A DNA stretch of 64,000 bases. It comes from Nocardioides nitrophenolicus. GTDB taxonomy: Bacteria; Actinomycetota; Actinomycetes; Propionibacteriales; Nocardioidaceae. A program made the position numbers and the translations under genes. The stretch's first letter is position 1; each line of letters opens with the position of its first letter. Below the pieces are notes generated by a model. The model had not been told where the DNA came from. It made no database searches and worked only from the letters and a program-made list of their open reading frames with translations. Location of the stretch: NCBI RefSeq assembly GCF_016907515.1, contig NZ_JAFBBY010000001.1:1302001-1366000 (forward strand). The letters run 5' to 3'. This document shows, in pieces, positions 34,384 to 45,049 of this stretch.

Positions 34384-34863
34384 TCACTTCTTCTTGCTGG
34401 TCACCCACAGGTTGATGGTGCCGTCGATGACGACCGTGCCGTCGGCGAGCTCGCCGCGCACCCGGACCGGCAGGTCGCCCTCGGCGGTGTCCCACTGCTC
34501 CTGGTCGGTCTCGGCGATGCAGGTGACGTCGCCGGTGGCCTTGGCGGTGTAGGAGACCGTCATGCCCTTGGGGATCCAGCGCTTGGTGCTCGGGATGGTG
34601 GCCTCGGCGAGACCGCCCATGGCCATCTCGAGCCCGTTGCACAGCGCGATCGCGTGGACGGTGCCGAGGTGGTTCTGCACGCTGCGCCGCTTCGGGATGA
34701 GCACCGAGGCGTAGTTGGGGCGCAGCTCGGTCACCCGCGGGTGGATCGAGGCGAAGTACGGCGCCTTCTGGCTGAACGCGATCGAGAACACGCGCTTGCC
34801 GAGGGTGCCGCCGACCACGGGGAGGCTCGTGGTGGTCTTCCAAAGGCTGTGGACCTGGGTCAT
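34384..34863 (-). CDS. Hotdog-fold (DUF4442) thioesterase-like protein
   Basis: A 159-residue hotdog-fold protein of the DUF4442 type. The block VQNHLGTVHAIALCNGLEMA (61-80) matches the active helix region of hotdog thioesterases, where an Asn/His or Asp-type site acts on acyl thioesters. TINLWVTSKKK ends the last strand. It may cut acyl-CoA or acyl-protein thioesters; the substrate is unknown. Confidence 0.8.
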   Translation of the reverse strand: MTQVHSLWKTTTSLPVVGGTLGKRVFSIAFSQKAPYFASIHPRVTELRPNYASVLIPKRRSVQNHLGTVHAIALCNGLEMAMGGLAEATIPSTKRWIPKGMTVSYTAKATGDVTCIAETDQEQWDTAEGDLPVRVRGELADGTVVIDGTINLWVTSKKK

Positions 34864-34905
34864 GGGCCTCAGATTACTCGCCGGTAACCTCCGGGGCGAG
34901 CCCGC

Positions 34906-36378
34906 TCACGGGTTCGTGCCGACGATCACACCGTCGGGCCCGACGCCCACCTTGATCGGCAGCCCGGGCAGGTCGACCTCGACCGTCAGCCCCGGGTCGT
35001 CGCCGTCGGGGACCGTGATCGTGACCGGTCCGGCACAGATCTGGCGACCGCCGCAGTCGCTCGGCTTCGGCTGGGTCGTGGGCGCCTGGGTCGGCGGGCT
35101 CGTCGCCGGGGCGCCCGGTCCGGCTCCCGGTCCCGCTGCGGGGGTGTCGTCGGCCTGCGGCGTCTTGGTGGGCTTCGGCGGCGGGTCGGACCCGGGCGCC
35201 TGGCTCGGGGCCGGGCTGCTCGGGCTCGCGGCCGGCGCGGTCGTCGGGTCGGCCCGAGGCGCGGGGTCGGCGGGCGCCGGATCCGTCGCGAGCGTCGGCG
35301 CGGGGCGCTCGGCCGCGTCGTCCTCCTGGCTCGCCGCCACCGAGGTGCGGGCTGCGGACGGCGCCCGGTCGGGCCGGTCGTCGCCGCCGAAGGCCGCGAA
35401 CGCGGCCACCGCGGCCACCGCCACCGCGGCGGCCACCGCCGTGGCCGGACCGGCCACGCCGGCCAGGGCGCCCGACGCGCCACCGGCCGCACCTCCGGAC
35501 GCTCCGCCCGACGCGGCGCCCGACGCACCCGACGCCGCGGCACCCGACGCGCCGGCGGCGGCGCCACCGGCCGCCGTACCACCGGCGAGCCAGAGCAGGC
35601 CCTTGCCGGCCGCGGGGACGGCGAGCAGCACGATCGGCAGCACATGGACGGCGAGCTTCTGGTTGACCCGGTCGACGACCAGGAAGGCGCTCTGACACGA
35701 GGCGCAGCCGTCGAGGTGGGCACCGAACTTCTGCTCGGCGCGGGCGCTGAGATCGCCCCTGGCGTACTGGCTCATCCGGCTGTGGACCCAGCGGCACTGC
35801 TCGCGGGCCGGCTCGGGCCCGGCGTGCAGGTCGAGGTAGGCGCGCTTGAGGCCCTCGCGGGCGCGGTGGGCGAGGGAGGACACGGCGCGCGGCTTCAGGT
35901 CCATCAGCGTGGCGACCTCGGCCGGCTTGCGGCCCTCGACCTCGACATGCCACAGCACCGTGCGCCAGCTCTCGGGGAGCGCGGCGAGCGCCTCGACCGC
36001 GACCGTCTCGTCGAGCTCCTCGACGGCCTGCTCCGGCGTGACCTCACCGGTCTCGGCCTGCTCGAAGAGCCAGGGCTGGTCGGAGGCGACCGACTCACGC
36101 TGCGAGCGCAGGCCGTCGCGATAGCCGTTGCGGATGGTGACGTGGAGATAGGAGCGGAAGCTCGAGGTCGGACCGCCGCCGGAGCTCAGCTGGCCGAGCA
36201 CCCGCGAGAAGGATTCCGCGACCAGCTCCTCGGCGGCATCGACGCCGACCAGGATCCGGGCGAGATGGCGGGCGCCGTCGATGTGATCGCGGTACAGCTC
36301 CTCGAACGCGCCGGTGTCGCCGGCACGCACCCGCGCGAAGAGCTCCTCCTCCGGGGTGCGGGACGCGTCCTCGCCCAT
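34906..36378 (-). CDS. ECF sigma factor fused to a zinc-finger and membrane anti-sigma-like part
   Basis: A 490-residue protein. Residues 1-185 form an ECF sigma factor (region 2 about 25-95, region 4 about 128-182 with LPESWRTVLWHVEVEGRKPA and AVSSLAHRAREGLKRAY). A zinc finger of anti-sigma type follows (Cys195, His221, Cys225, Cys228 in HLDGCASC). Then come hydrophobic stretches at about 242-268 and 312-340, an Ala/Gly-rich segment between them, a Pro/Thr/Ala-rich linker and a C-terminal 50-residue beta-like domain with two Cys (SDCGGRQICAGP). Sigma, anti-sigma and outer sensor thus lie on one chain. Such fused ECF groups exist in actinobacteria; release mechanism is not known from the sequence. 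Confidence 0.87.
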   Translation of the reverse strand: MGEDASRTPEEELFARVRAGDTGAFEELYRDHIDGARHLARILVGVDAAEELVAESFSRVLGQLSSGGGPTSSFRSYLHVTIRNGYRDGLRSQRESVASDQPWLFEQAETGEVTPEQAVEELDETVAVEALAALPESWRTVLWHVEVEGRKPAEVATLMDLKPRAVSSLAHRAREGLKRAYLDLHAGPEPAREQCRWVHSRMSQYARGDLSARAEQKFGAHLDGCASCQSAFLVVDRVNQKLAVHVLPIVLLAVPAAGKGLLWLAGGTAAGGAAAGASGAAASGASGAASGGASGGAAGGASGALAGVAGPATAVAAAVAVAAVAAFAAFGGDDRPDRAPSAARTSVAASQEDDAAERPAPTLATDPAPADPAPRADPTTAPAASPSSPAPSQAPGSDPPPKPTKTPQADDTPAAGPGAGPGAPATSPPTQAPTTQPKPSDCGGRQICAGPVTITVPDGDDPGLTVEVDLPGLPIKVGVGPDGVIVGTNP

Positions 36379-36579
36379 CCGATCCTCCGCCGTCGTTCCG
36401 TGTCCAGTGGGGTGTCGCGGAGCGTCCGCGACCCCTGTTCAACGACCGAACGCCTCCGATGATGCACCGAATCGGAAAACTTTCTAACTCGTCGGGAAAA
36501 ACGCGTGATGTTCGGGCCGCTTCTCCGTCCTGTTCGGTGACGGGCCGCGCGAGGGGCGGCACCCGACGATCGGAGAGAG

Positions 36580-37449
36580 ATGAGTACGACGCGCTCGACC
36601 ACCGCGCGCGGCACGCAGCCGTTGCCGCCGGTCGTCGCCCTGCGCCCGCGCTCCCTCGCCCGCCGCGCCGGGGTGCTCCAGACCCGGGTGCGGGTGCGCC
36701 GCTCGCTCGGCCTGCCCCACGAGGAGCTCTTCCTCGAGGTCATCGACGACACCCTCGACCGGACCGCCGCCGTGGCCGGCGACGATCACGACGTGTGGAC
36801 CCGCCTGATCGCGCTGGTCGAGGAGCACGACGACATCTCCCACACGCTCCCGGCCTGCGCAGCCACCGCCAACCTGGTCGGGCTCGCCCTGTTCGGCCGC
36901 GTCGAGGACCACACGGCGCTCGCCGCGCTCGCCGACGAGCTCGGCCACGACCGGCTGGCCCGGATCCAGCACCGCTACGGCACCGCGCTCGAGACCGACT
37001 CCCGGCTCCCGATGACCACGGCCGCGCTGCGGCGGATGCTCGTCCCCGGGCTGGGTCGGCGGCTCGCGCGTCATCCCCGCATCGGAGCCCACAGCGCCGC
37101 CATCGACGACGCGTGCCTGCGCGCGGCGCACGCCCTGCTCGTGCAGGGCATCGACCGCGCCTGGACCGTCCCGAGCCTCGACTCGGTCGAGGAGCTCGCC
37201 GACATCGCTGCCCACGGCACCATCGCCGAGTGGCGCCATCACGTCGCGATGGTCGTCGCGGACCCCTGGTCGCCGTACGTCAGCCGGATCATCGACCTCG
37301 CCCACCAGGCCGGCGCGACCCACGCCGCGTCGGGCCTCACGGCCATCATCGACCTGTGCCGGGAGCAGGACCTCGGAGCCGTCGACCGGCCGCGTCCCCA
37401 TCCCGCGACCCGGCGCTGCCGATATCCGGGCGGCCGCGCCGCCCCATGA
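36580..37449 (+). CDS. Hypothetical protein, helical
   Basis: A 289-residue protein with no recognised domain. After a basic, low-complexity N-terminus, it appears largely alpha-helical (LPHEELFLEVIDDTLDRTAA, LADELGHDRLARIQHRYG, LDSVEELADIAAHGTIAEW) and has no signal peptide or membrane helix. The 201-base gap from the sigma-fusion gene contains an AT-rich stretch near 36475-36515 that probably holds promoters. A GC-rich hairpin terminator follows at 37604. It could belong to the regulon of the adjacent sigma factor, which is inference only. Confidence 0.6.
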   Translation: MSTTRSTTARGTQPLPPVVALRPRSLARRAGVLQTRVRVRRSLGLPHEELFLEVIDDTLDRTAAVAGDDHDVWTRLIALVEEHDDISHTLPACAATANLVGLALFGRVEDHTALAALADELGHDRLARIQHRYGTALETDSRLPMTTAALRRMLVPGLGRRLARHPRIGAHSAAIDDACLRAAHALLVQGIDRAWTVPSLDSVEELADIAAHGTIAEWRHHVAMVVADPWSPYVSRIIDLAHQAGATHAASGLTAIIDLCREQDLGAVDRPRPHPATRRCRYPGGRAAP

Positions 37450-37603
37450 GCCGCCGAGGCGGCTGCAGCGTCGTTCCGATCCGGCTGGGGGGCGGGAGGG
37501 AACGACGAGGGTCCGAAGCATCTGGGGGGTGCTGCGGGCCCGACGTCCTCGGACAGGGACCGCAGTCGCCTCGGCACCGACCACACCACGGTGGGAGCAG
37601 CAG

Positions 37604-37640
37604 CCGCCGGGGTTCCCCGGAGGGAGGGGAATCCCGGCGG
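37604..37640 (+). terminator. Intrinsic terminator
   Basis: A 15-bp stem (left arm 37604-37618, CCGCCGGGGTTCCCC; right arm 37626-37640) with one G-T pair and a seven-base loop is followed by TTGTCTTTGC. It ends transcription of the hypothetical gene at 36580-37449. The 150 bases between that gene and the hairpin show nothing else. Confidence 0.8.
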
Positions 37641-37666
37641 TTGTCTTTGCACTGTGACGATCCCGG

Positions 37667-38452
37667 TCAGGCCGGGACCCGGGCCACCACGAAGATCCGG
37701 CGGAACGGCAGCACGACCCCGTGCCCCTCGTCGGGGTACGCCGCGCGCAGCCGCGCCTTGAGCTCCTCCTCGAACCGCGGGCGCAGGTCGTCGGGCAGCG
37801 CCTGCAGCGTCGGGCGGGCACCCGTGCCCGTGACCCAGGTGAACACCGGGTCCGGGCCGTGCAGCACGTGGAGATAGGTCGTCTCCCATGCATCCACCTC
37901 GCAGCCGAGCGCCTGGAGCGCGCGGAGGTAGGTCGTCGCGTCGTGGGCGTACGGCGCCGCGACCTGCGCGGTGTGAGTGGCATACGGCGGCTCGGCGGCG
38001 AGCTCCGCCCGCAGCGTGTGGCTCGGCTCGCCGTGGTTGCCCGGCACCTGGAAGGCCAGCCAGCCGCCCGGCCGGACCGCACGCACCAGGGCGGGAAGCA
38101 GGTCGAGATGATCGGGCAGCCACTGCAGCGTCGCGTTCGACACCAGCACGTCGACACCCCCGCTCGGCGCCGCCGCGAGCCAGTCGCGCAGGTCGGCCCT
38201 GTGGAAAGAGACCCGGTCCGCTACCGAAGTGTCGGAGGCTGCGGCGATCATGGCGTCACTGGAGTCGACACCAGTGATCGCGGCCGCCGGCCAGCGATCG
38301 GAGAGAGAGGAGGTGAGATTGCCAGGTCCACAACCGAGATCCACCACGATCCGGGGATCGACGGCCGCCACGCGGCCGACGAGGTCGAAGAACGGGCGCC
38401 CGCGCTCGTCCGCGTAGGCCAGATAGCGAGCGGGATCCCAGGTCAGGCTCAT
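37667..38452 (-). CDS. Trans-aconitate 2-methyltransferase-like SAM enzyme
   Basis: A 261-residue class I methyltransferase. SAM motif I is VVDLGCGPGNLTSSL (36-50), then GVDSSDAM, the VLVSNATLQWLPDH block and LAFQVPGNHGEPSH, which together match the Tam family that methylates trans-aconitate to protect aconitase. The ATG overlaps the stop of the alpha/beta hydrolase (ATGA). Tam identity is likely but a close relative with another substrate cannot be excluded. Confidence 0.85.
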   Translation of the reverse strand: MSLTWDPARYLAYADERGRPFFDLVGRVAAVDPRIVVDLGCGPGNLTSSLSDRWPAAAITGVDSSDAMIAAASDTSVADRVSFHRADLRDWLAAAPSGGVDVLVSNATLQWLPDHLDLLPALVRAVRPGGWLAFQVPGNHGEPSHTLRAELAAEPPYATHTAQVAAPYAHDATTYLRALQALGCEVDAWETTYLHVLHGPDPVFTWVTGTGARPTLQALPDDLRPRFEEELKARLRAAYPDEGHGVVLPFRRIFVVARVPA

Positions 38453-39354
38453 GGACGTGCCCCTTCGCGCAGATGATCGAGGATGCGGGCGTTCACGACA
38501 TCGGGACGCTCGAGCTGGAGGAAGTGCCCGGCGCCGTCCACCACGGCCACCCGACTACCGGCCGGCAGGCGGTCGCCGATCCGTCCGGTCCATCGCACGT
38601 CCAGGCAGCCGTCGTCGGCTCCATGCAGGTACAGCAGCGGCACCCGGGGTTCGCGGGTCCAGTCGTGCGCCAGCGACTGGTACCGCGCCGGGGTCTGGCG
38701 CGGCCGCCGCTGGGCCCGGTAGTAGCCGATGACGGCCGCCTTGCGGGCGTCGTCAGGCACGGCGGCCGCCAGGTGCGCGAGATCCTCGCTCGCGTCATAG
38801 CCGGGCGACCACCGCCGCCACAGGTGGGCGACGAGGGCGTCGAAGCGACGCTCGGGGACCCGGGGCAGCTGGTTGAAGAGCGTGTACCAGCTGAGCCCTG
38901 CCTGCCGCGGCAGGATCCCCAGCCAGCGGGCGAGGTCGTCTCGCCGCGGGTTCATCACGGAGAAAGGAGGTACGGACAGCGACACGATCGCACCGAAGGG
39001 GTTGGCCGGCGACGCCGCGACACCGTTCGCGGTGATGGCGCCCCAGTCGTGCCCGACGAGCACGGCGCGCCCGTCACCGTCGTGGGCGCGGTGCAGCGCG
39101 ATCGCGTCGTGCATGAGGGCCGGCACGTGGTAGCTGCCGTCGGCGGGGATGCCGCTGGGGGCATAGCCGCGGGTGAAGGGTGCGACGACCCGGTAGCCCG
39201 CGCCGGCGAGGGCAGGGCCGAGGTGCCGCCAGCTGTGGGCGGTGTCCGGGAAGCCATGAAGGAGGACGGCCAGGGGCCGGCCTCGGTCGTCGGGGTCGCC
39301 CCAGACCAGACAGGTCAGGGCGACCGGACCGAGGTCAAGAGTGCGGGTTTCCAC
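38449..39354 (-). CDS. Alpha/beta hydrolase, epoxide-hydrolase/haloalkane-type
   Basis: A 301-residue hydrolase (GTG start). HGFPDTAHSW is the oxyanion-hole block and VGHDWGAITANG carries an Asp nucleophile in the G-H-D-W-G elbow, the form found in epoxide hydrolases and dehalogenases. GADDGCLDVRW and GAGHFLQLERPD give the acid and His. It is divergent from a MarR regulator across a region with a perfect 16-bp palindrome and is coupled to the methyltransferase downstream. Confidence 0.85.
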   Translation of the reverse strand: METRTLDLGPVALTCLVWGDPDDRGRPLAVLLHGFPDTAHSWRHLGPALAGAGYRVVAPFTRGYAPSGIPADGSYHVPALMHDAIALHRAHDGDGRAVLVGHDWGAITANGVAASPANPFGAIVSLSVPPFSVMNPRRDDLARWLGILPRQAGLSWYTLFNQLPRVPERRFDALVAHLWRRWSPGYDASEDLAHLAAAVPDDARKAAVIGYYRAQRRPRQTPARYQSLAHDWTREPRVPLLYLHGADDGCLDVRWTGRIGDRLPAGSRVAVVDGAGHFLQLERPDVVNARILDHLREGARP

Positions 39355-39377
39355 GGGGCCGACCCTACGCTCAATTT

Positions 39378-39393
39378 ATCTTGATATCAAGAT
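39378..39393. promoter_or_regulatory. Palindromic operator, probably for the MarR regulator
   Basis: ATCTTGATATCAAGAT is a perfect 16-bp palindrome in AT-rich DNA between the divergent hydrolase and marR genes. Its form and place fit a MarR dimer site that would repress both promoters. Confidence 0.75.
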
Positions 39394-39420
39394 TCTCGAC
39401 CGGTCAGATAAGGTGGGGGC

Positions 39421-39909
39421 ATGCGGGACGAGGTGGACGAGCTGGTCGAGGCGTGGGCGCGCGAGCGCAGCGACCTCGATCTCGGTCCGGTCTCGGTCTT
39501 CAGCCGGATCTCGCGGCTGGCCCACCACGTCGACCGCGCCCGGCGGCACGCGTTCACGACCCACGACATCGAGTCCTGGGAGTTCGACGTACTGGCGGCG
39601 TTGCGGCGGGCGGGCGAGCCGTACGAGCTCTCCCCCGGACGCCTGCTGCGCGAGACCCTGGTGACCAGCGGCACCATGACCAACCGGGTCGACCGGCTGA
39701 CCATCCGCGGCCTGGTGGAGCGGCACCCCGACCCCACCGACCGGCGCGGCGTCCTGGTCCGGCTCACTCCGGAGGGCAAGGACGCGGTCGACGGCGCGTT
39801 CGCGGCGCTGCTCGACGCCGAGCGCGAGCTGCTCACCGGCTTCTCCCCCGAGGATCAGGCGACGCTGGCCGGCCTGCTCCGGCGCTTGCTGGTGCCGTTC
39901 GCAGGCTGA
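39421..39909 (+). CDS. MarR-family transcriptional regulator
   Basis: A 162-residue winged-helix repressor. The recognition region is about 73-92 (ETLVTSGTMTNRVDRLTIRG), with the wing HPDPTDRRGVLVRLTPEGKD (102-121) carrying the conserved Asp-Arg pair. The N- and C-terminal helices would form the dimer. It is divergent from the hydrolase-methyltransferase pair and likely controls it and itself through the palindrome at 39378. Confidence 0.92.
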   Translation: MRDEVDELVEAWARERSDLDLGPVSVFSRISRLAHHVDRARRHAFTTHDIESWEFDVLAALRRAGEPYELSPGRLLRETLVTSGTMTNRVDRLTIRGLVERHPDPTDRRGVLVRLTPEGKDAVDGAFAALLDAERELLTGFSPEDQATLAGLLRRLLVPFAG

Positions 39910-39942
39910 CGACCGCCCGCCCCGCCCGCCGACGCGCGTGAC

Positions 39943-41778
39943 TCAGTCGAGCAGCTCGGCGGCCTCCAACCACTCCAGCTCGGCCGCCTCCTTCTCCTCC
40001 TGCAGCGCGGTGAGCTCGATCCCGAGCGCGGTCAGCCGGTCCGGGTCCGTCGCGTTCGCGGCGAGATCGGCGGTGAGCTCGGCCTCGCGGGCGGAGAGTC
40101 GTTCGAGGACCTTGTCGAGCCGGGCCACGGTCTTGCGGGCGGCGCGCTCCTCCGCCGAGCCGGGCTTGGCCTTGGGCGTGCCCGTGGACGGGGTGCCGGA
40201 CGCGGTGGGAGAGCCGCTGGCGGCGACGACGGCGGGGCTCGCCGGAGCGGAGGCCGATGACGCCGACGCATCGAGGTGCATCGCCTGCGCCCGCCGCTCG
40301 AGGTACTCGTCCACGCCCCGCGGCAGCATGGAGATCTGACCGTCGCCGAGGAGTGCCCAGACGGAGTCGGTGACCCGCTCGAGGAAGTACCGATCGTGCG
40401 AGACGACGACGAGGGTGCCGGGCCAGCCGTCGAGGAAGTCCTCGAGGACGTTGAGTGTCTCGATGTCCAGGTCGTTGGTGGGCTCGTCGAGCAGGAGCAC
40501 GTTCGGCTCGGTGAGCAGCAGCCGCAGCAGCTGGAACCGGCGCCGCTCGCCGCCGGAGAGGTCGCCGATGCGGGCGGTGAGCCGGTCTCCGGTGAACCCG
40601 AAGCGCTCGAGCATCGAGGTCGCGGAGATCTCGCCGTCGGCGGTGCGGGTGACCCGGCGGATCGACTCGACGGTGGCGAGGACGCGGGCCTCGGGGTCGT
40701 CGAACTCGACGTTCTGGGAGAGGTGCTGGAGCGCGACGGTGCGGCCGTGGCGCACCTTGCCGACGGATGGGCTCGCCTCGCCGGACAGCAGGGAGAGGAC
40801 CGAGGTCTTGCCGGCGCCGTTGACGCCGACCAGGCCGACGCGGTCGCCGGGGCCGAGGCGCCAGGTCGCGTGGGAGAGCAGCTGTCGGGTGCCGCGGGAG
40901 AAGTCGACGTCCTCGACGTCGATCACGTCCTTGCCGAGCCGCTGGGTGGCGAAGCGCTGCAGCTCGAGCCGGTCGCGGGGCGGGGGGACGTCCTCGATGA
41001 GGGCGTTGGCGGCGTCGATGCGGAACTTCGGCTTGGAGGTGCGGGCGGGGGCGCCGCGACGCAGCCAGGCGAGCTCCTTGCGGACCAGGTTCTGCCGGCG
41101 CTGCTCGGAGGCCGCGGCCTGGCGCTGACGCTCGGCCTTGGCGAGCACGAAGGCGGCGTACCCACCCTCGTACAGGTCGACGACGCCGTCGTGGACCTCC
41201 CAGGTCTGCTGGCACACGGCGTCGAGGAACCACCGGTCGTGGGTCACGACGACCAAGGCCGACGAGCGGGACGCGAGGTGCGCGGCGAGCCAGGCGACGG
41301 CCTCCACGTCGAGGTGGTTGGTGGGCTCGTCGAGCACGATCAGGTCGTGGTCGCCGAGCAGCAGTCCGGCGAGCGCGCAGCGGCGGCGCTCGCCACCGGA
41401 CAGGCCGTGGACGGCGCGGTCGAGGTCGACGCCGGCGAGGAGCACGTCGACGATCTCGCGCAGCCGGGCGTCGGCCGCCCACTCGTGGTCGGCCATGCCC
41501 TGGAGGACGACCTCGCGCACGGTGTGGGCGTCGTCGAAGTCGTCCTGCTGGGACAGTACGCCGAGCAGCAGGCCGCGCTGTCGCGACACCCGGCCCTCGT
41601 CGGGCTCCTCGGCGCCGGTCATGATCCGCAGCAGGGTGGTCTTGCCGTCGCCGTTGCGGCCGACGATGCCGATCCGCTCGCCGGCGCCGATGCCGAGGGA
41701 GACGTCGGTGAGGAGGGGGCGGATGCCGTACGACTTGGAGACCCGCTCGAGGTTGAGGAGCGAACGCGGCTCAGGCAT
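39943..41778 (-). CDS. ABC-F ATPase, Uup-like
   Basis: A 611-residue protein with two ABC domains and no membrane part. Walker A motifs are GRNGDGKTT (39-47) and GVNGAGKTS, both signatures read LSGGERRR, and both Walker B motifs are intact (IVLDEPTNHLD, LLLDEPTNDLD). The linker between domains and the C-terminal coiled coil (about 545-611, rich in Glu, Ala and Leu) match Uup-type ABC-F proteins that act on ribosomes or branched DNA. Its start overlaps the ispE stop by eight bases. Confidence 0.93.
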   Translation of the reverse strand: MPEPRSLLNLERVSKSYGIRPLLTDVSLGIGAGERIGIVGRNGDGKTTLLRIMTGAEEPDEGRVSRQRGLLLGVLSQQDDFDDAHTVREVVLQGMADHEWAADARLREIVDVLLAGVDLDRAVHGLSGGERRRCALAGLLLGDHDLIVLDEPTNHLDVEAVAWLAAHLASRSSALVVVTHDRWFLDAVCQQTWEVHDGVVDLYEGGYAAFVLAKAERQRQAAASEQRRQNLVRKELAWLRRGAPARTSKPKFRIDAANALIEDVPPPRDRLELQRFATQRLGKDVIDVEDVDFSRGTRQLLSHATWRLGPGDRVGLVGVNGAGKTSVLSLLSGEASPSVGKVRHGRTVALQHLSQNVEFDDPEARVLATVESIRRVTRTADGEISATSMLERFGFTGDRLTARIGDLSGGERRRFQLLRLLLTEPNVLLLDEPTNDLDIETLNVLEDFLDGWPGTLVVVSHDRYFLERVTDSVWALLGDGQISMLPRGVDEYLERRAQAMHLDASASSASAPASPAVVAASGSPTASGTPSTGTPKAKPGSAEERAARKTVARLDKVLERLSAREAELTADLAANATDPDRLTALGIELTALQEEKEAAELEWLEAAELLD

Positions 41779-42664
41779 AGGTCACCACGTGGGCTCCGGC
41801 GACGGGTCCGGGGGCGAGGGTGCAGCGGTGTCCCTGCTCGGTGAGCTGGGCGACGGTGGCGCGCGCCTCCTCGACGTCCTCGTGGAGCAGCAGCAGGGTG
41901 GGCCCGGAACCGGAGAGCAGGACGCCGTCGGGCGCCAGGCTGCGCAGCTGGACCTCGACGTCGACCAGGTCGGGGCGCAGGTCGCGGGCGGCGGGCCACA
42001 GGTCGTTGGCGAGCAGGTCGCCGATCTCGTCGGTGTAGCCGGTGCCGAGGGCGGCGATCAGGTCGTCGGGGATGGGCGGTTCGGCGGGGGCGTCGGGTGA
42101 GAGCTCGTCGAAGTGGCCGTAGACCGCGGGCGTCGACAGGCCGCGATCGGACAGCACCACGACCCACCAGACCGAGCTGGCGTCGGCGATCGGGGTGACG
42201 ACCTCGCCGTGACCGGTGCCGAGGGCGGTCCCGCCGAGCAGCGCGAAGGGCACGTCGCTGCCGAGCGTGCCGGCGATCCGGAGCAGGTCCTCGTCGGAGG
42301 TCTGCAGGTCCCACAGCCGGTCCAGCGCGAGCAGGGTCGCGGCGGCGTCGGCGGACCCGCCGGCCATCCCGCCCATGACGGGGATGCCCTTGGCGATGGT
42401 GATCCGGGCCGCCCGCTCGAGGCAGTGGTGCGCGGCGAGCGCGCGGCCGGCGCGGATGGCGATGTTGTCGTCGTCGAGAGGTACGCCGTCGACCGGCTCG
42501 GTCAGCCCGACCGCCCAGTCGTCGGCCTCGACGACGGTGACGTCGTCGTACAGCCCGACGGCCTGGTAGACCGTCGCGAGGGCGTGCTTGCCGTCCGGTC
42601 GCAGCCCGCCGACTCCGAGGTGGAGGTTGATCTTGGCGGGAGCCCGGACCGTGACCTGTGTCAT
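41771..42664 (-). CDS. ispE: 4-diphosphocytidyl-2-C-methyl-D-erythritol kinase
   Basis: GHMP kinase of the MEP isoprenoid pathway. The 297-residue product opens with the [14 protein letters not shown] block and has the ATP-binding motif [20 protein letters not shown] (91-110) and a late [10 protein letters not shown] motif. It overlaps rsmA by ATGA, giving the conserved actinobacterial order rpfB-rsmA-ispE, here followed by the ABC-F gene. Confidence 0.96.
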   Translation of the reverse strand: MTQVTVRAPAKINLHLGVGGLRPDGKHALATVYQAVGLYDDVTVVEADDWAVGLTEPVDGVPLDDDNIAIRAGRALAAHHCLERAARITIAKGIPVMGGMAGGSADAAATLLALDRLWDLQTSDEDLLRIAGTLGSDVPFALLGGTALGTGHGEVVTPIADASSVWWVVVLSDRGLSTPAVYGHFDELSPDAPAEPPIPDDLIAALGTGYTDEIGDLLANDLWPAARDLRPDLVDVEVQLRSLAPDGVLLSGSGPTLLLLHEDVEEARATVAQLTEQGHRCTLAPGPVAGAHVVTYA

Positions 42665-43551
42665 GAATCGCCCTTCGGGCCGTCTCCGGCCGTCGCATGG
42701 AGGGCGACCGCGATCGCCACGAACTCGTCGATCCCGAGTGCCTCGCCGCGGGTGAGCGGGTCGATGCCCGCGGTCCGCAGCGCGGCTTCCGCCTGCTCGG
42801 CGCCACCGGCGAGGGTGCGCAGCGCGCCGCGCAGGGCCTTGCGTCGCTGCGCGAACGAGGCGTCGATGACGGCGAACACCTGCTCGCGGGTCACCTCGTC
42901 GGTCGGCGGCGCATGGTGGGTCCAGGCGACCAGGCCGGAGTCGACGTTGGGGGCGGGCCAGAAGACGTTGCGGCCGATCGCCCCGGCCCGGCGTACGTCG
43001 GCGAACCAGGCCGCCTTCGCCGACGGGACGCCGTAGGTCTTCGACCCCGGAGGCGCGGCCAGCCGGTCGGCGACCTCGGCCTGCACCATGACCAGACCGT
43101 GCTGCAGGGAGGGCAGCAGCGCCATCAGGTGCAGCAGCACCGGCACCGAGACGTTGTAGGGCAGGTTGGCGACGAGCGCCTGGGGCGGCGGGCCGGGGAT
43201 CTCGGTGACGCTCAGCGCGTCGGCGCGCAGCACCCGGAACCGCGCGGCCTGGTCGGGTGCGAAGGCCCGGATGGTGGTCGGCAGCTCGTCGGCGAGCAGC
43301 GGGTCGATCTCGACCGCGGTCACCTCGGCCCCGACCTCGAGCAGCGCCAGGGTCAGCGAGCCCAGCCCGGGACCCACCTCGACCACGACCTCGCCCTCGG
43401 TGACGCCGGACTCGCGGACGATCCGGCGCACCGTGTTGGCGTCGATCACGAAGTTCTGGCCGCGCTGCTTGGTCGGGCGCACGCCCAGCCGGGCTGCCAG
43501 CTCCCGAACCTCCGCCGGGCCCAGCAGCCGCGGCGCGGAGGTTTCAGGCAT
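42661..43551 (-). CDS. rsmA: 16S rRNA dimethyladenosine transferase RsmA
   Basis: Dimethylates two adjacent adenosines near the 3' end of 16S rRNA (KsgA). The 296-residue product has SAM motif [21 protein letters not shown], the VTAVEIDP acid loop, and the catalytic NLPYNVSVP motif (N-L-P-Y). It starts at ATG 43551, 17 bases past the rpfB stop, and overlaps ispE. Confidence 0.97.
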   Translation of the reverse strand: MPETSAPRLLGPAEVRELAARLGVRPTKQRGQNFVIDANTVRRIVRESGVTEGEVVVEVGPGLGSLTLALLEVGAEVTAVEIDPLLADELPTTIRAFAPDQAARFRVLRADALSVTEIPGPPPQALVANLPYNVSVPVLLHLMALLPSLQHGLVMVQAEVADRLAAPPGSKTYGVPSAKAAWFADVRRAGAIGRNVFWPAPNVDSGLVAWTHHAPPTDEVTREQVFAVIDASFAQRRKALRGALRTLAGGAEQAEAALRTAGIDPLTRGEALGIDEFVAIAVALHATAGDGPKGDS

Positions 43552-43568
43552 GGGGTCAGGCTATCGGT

Positions 43569-45049
<1,481 letters not shown>

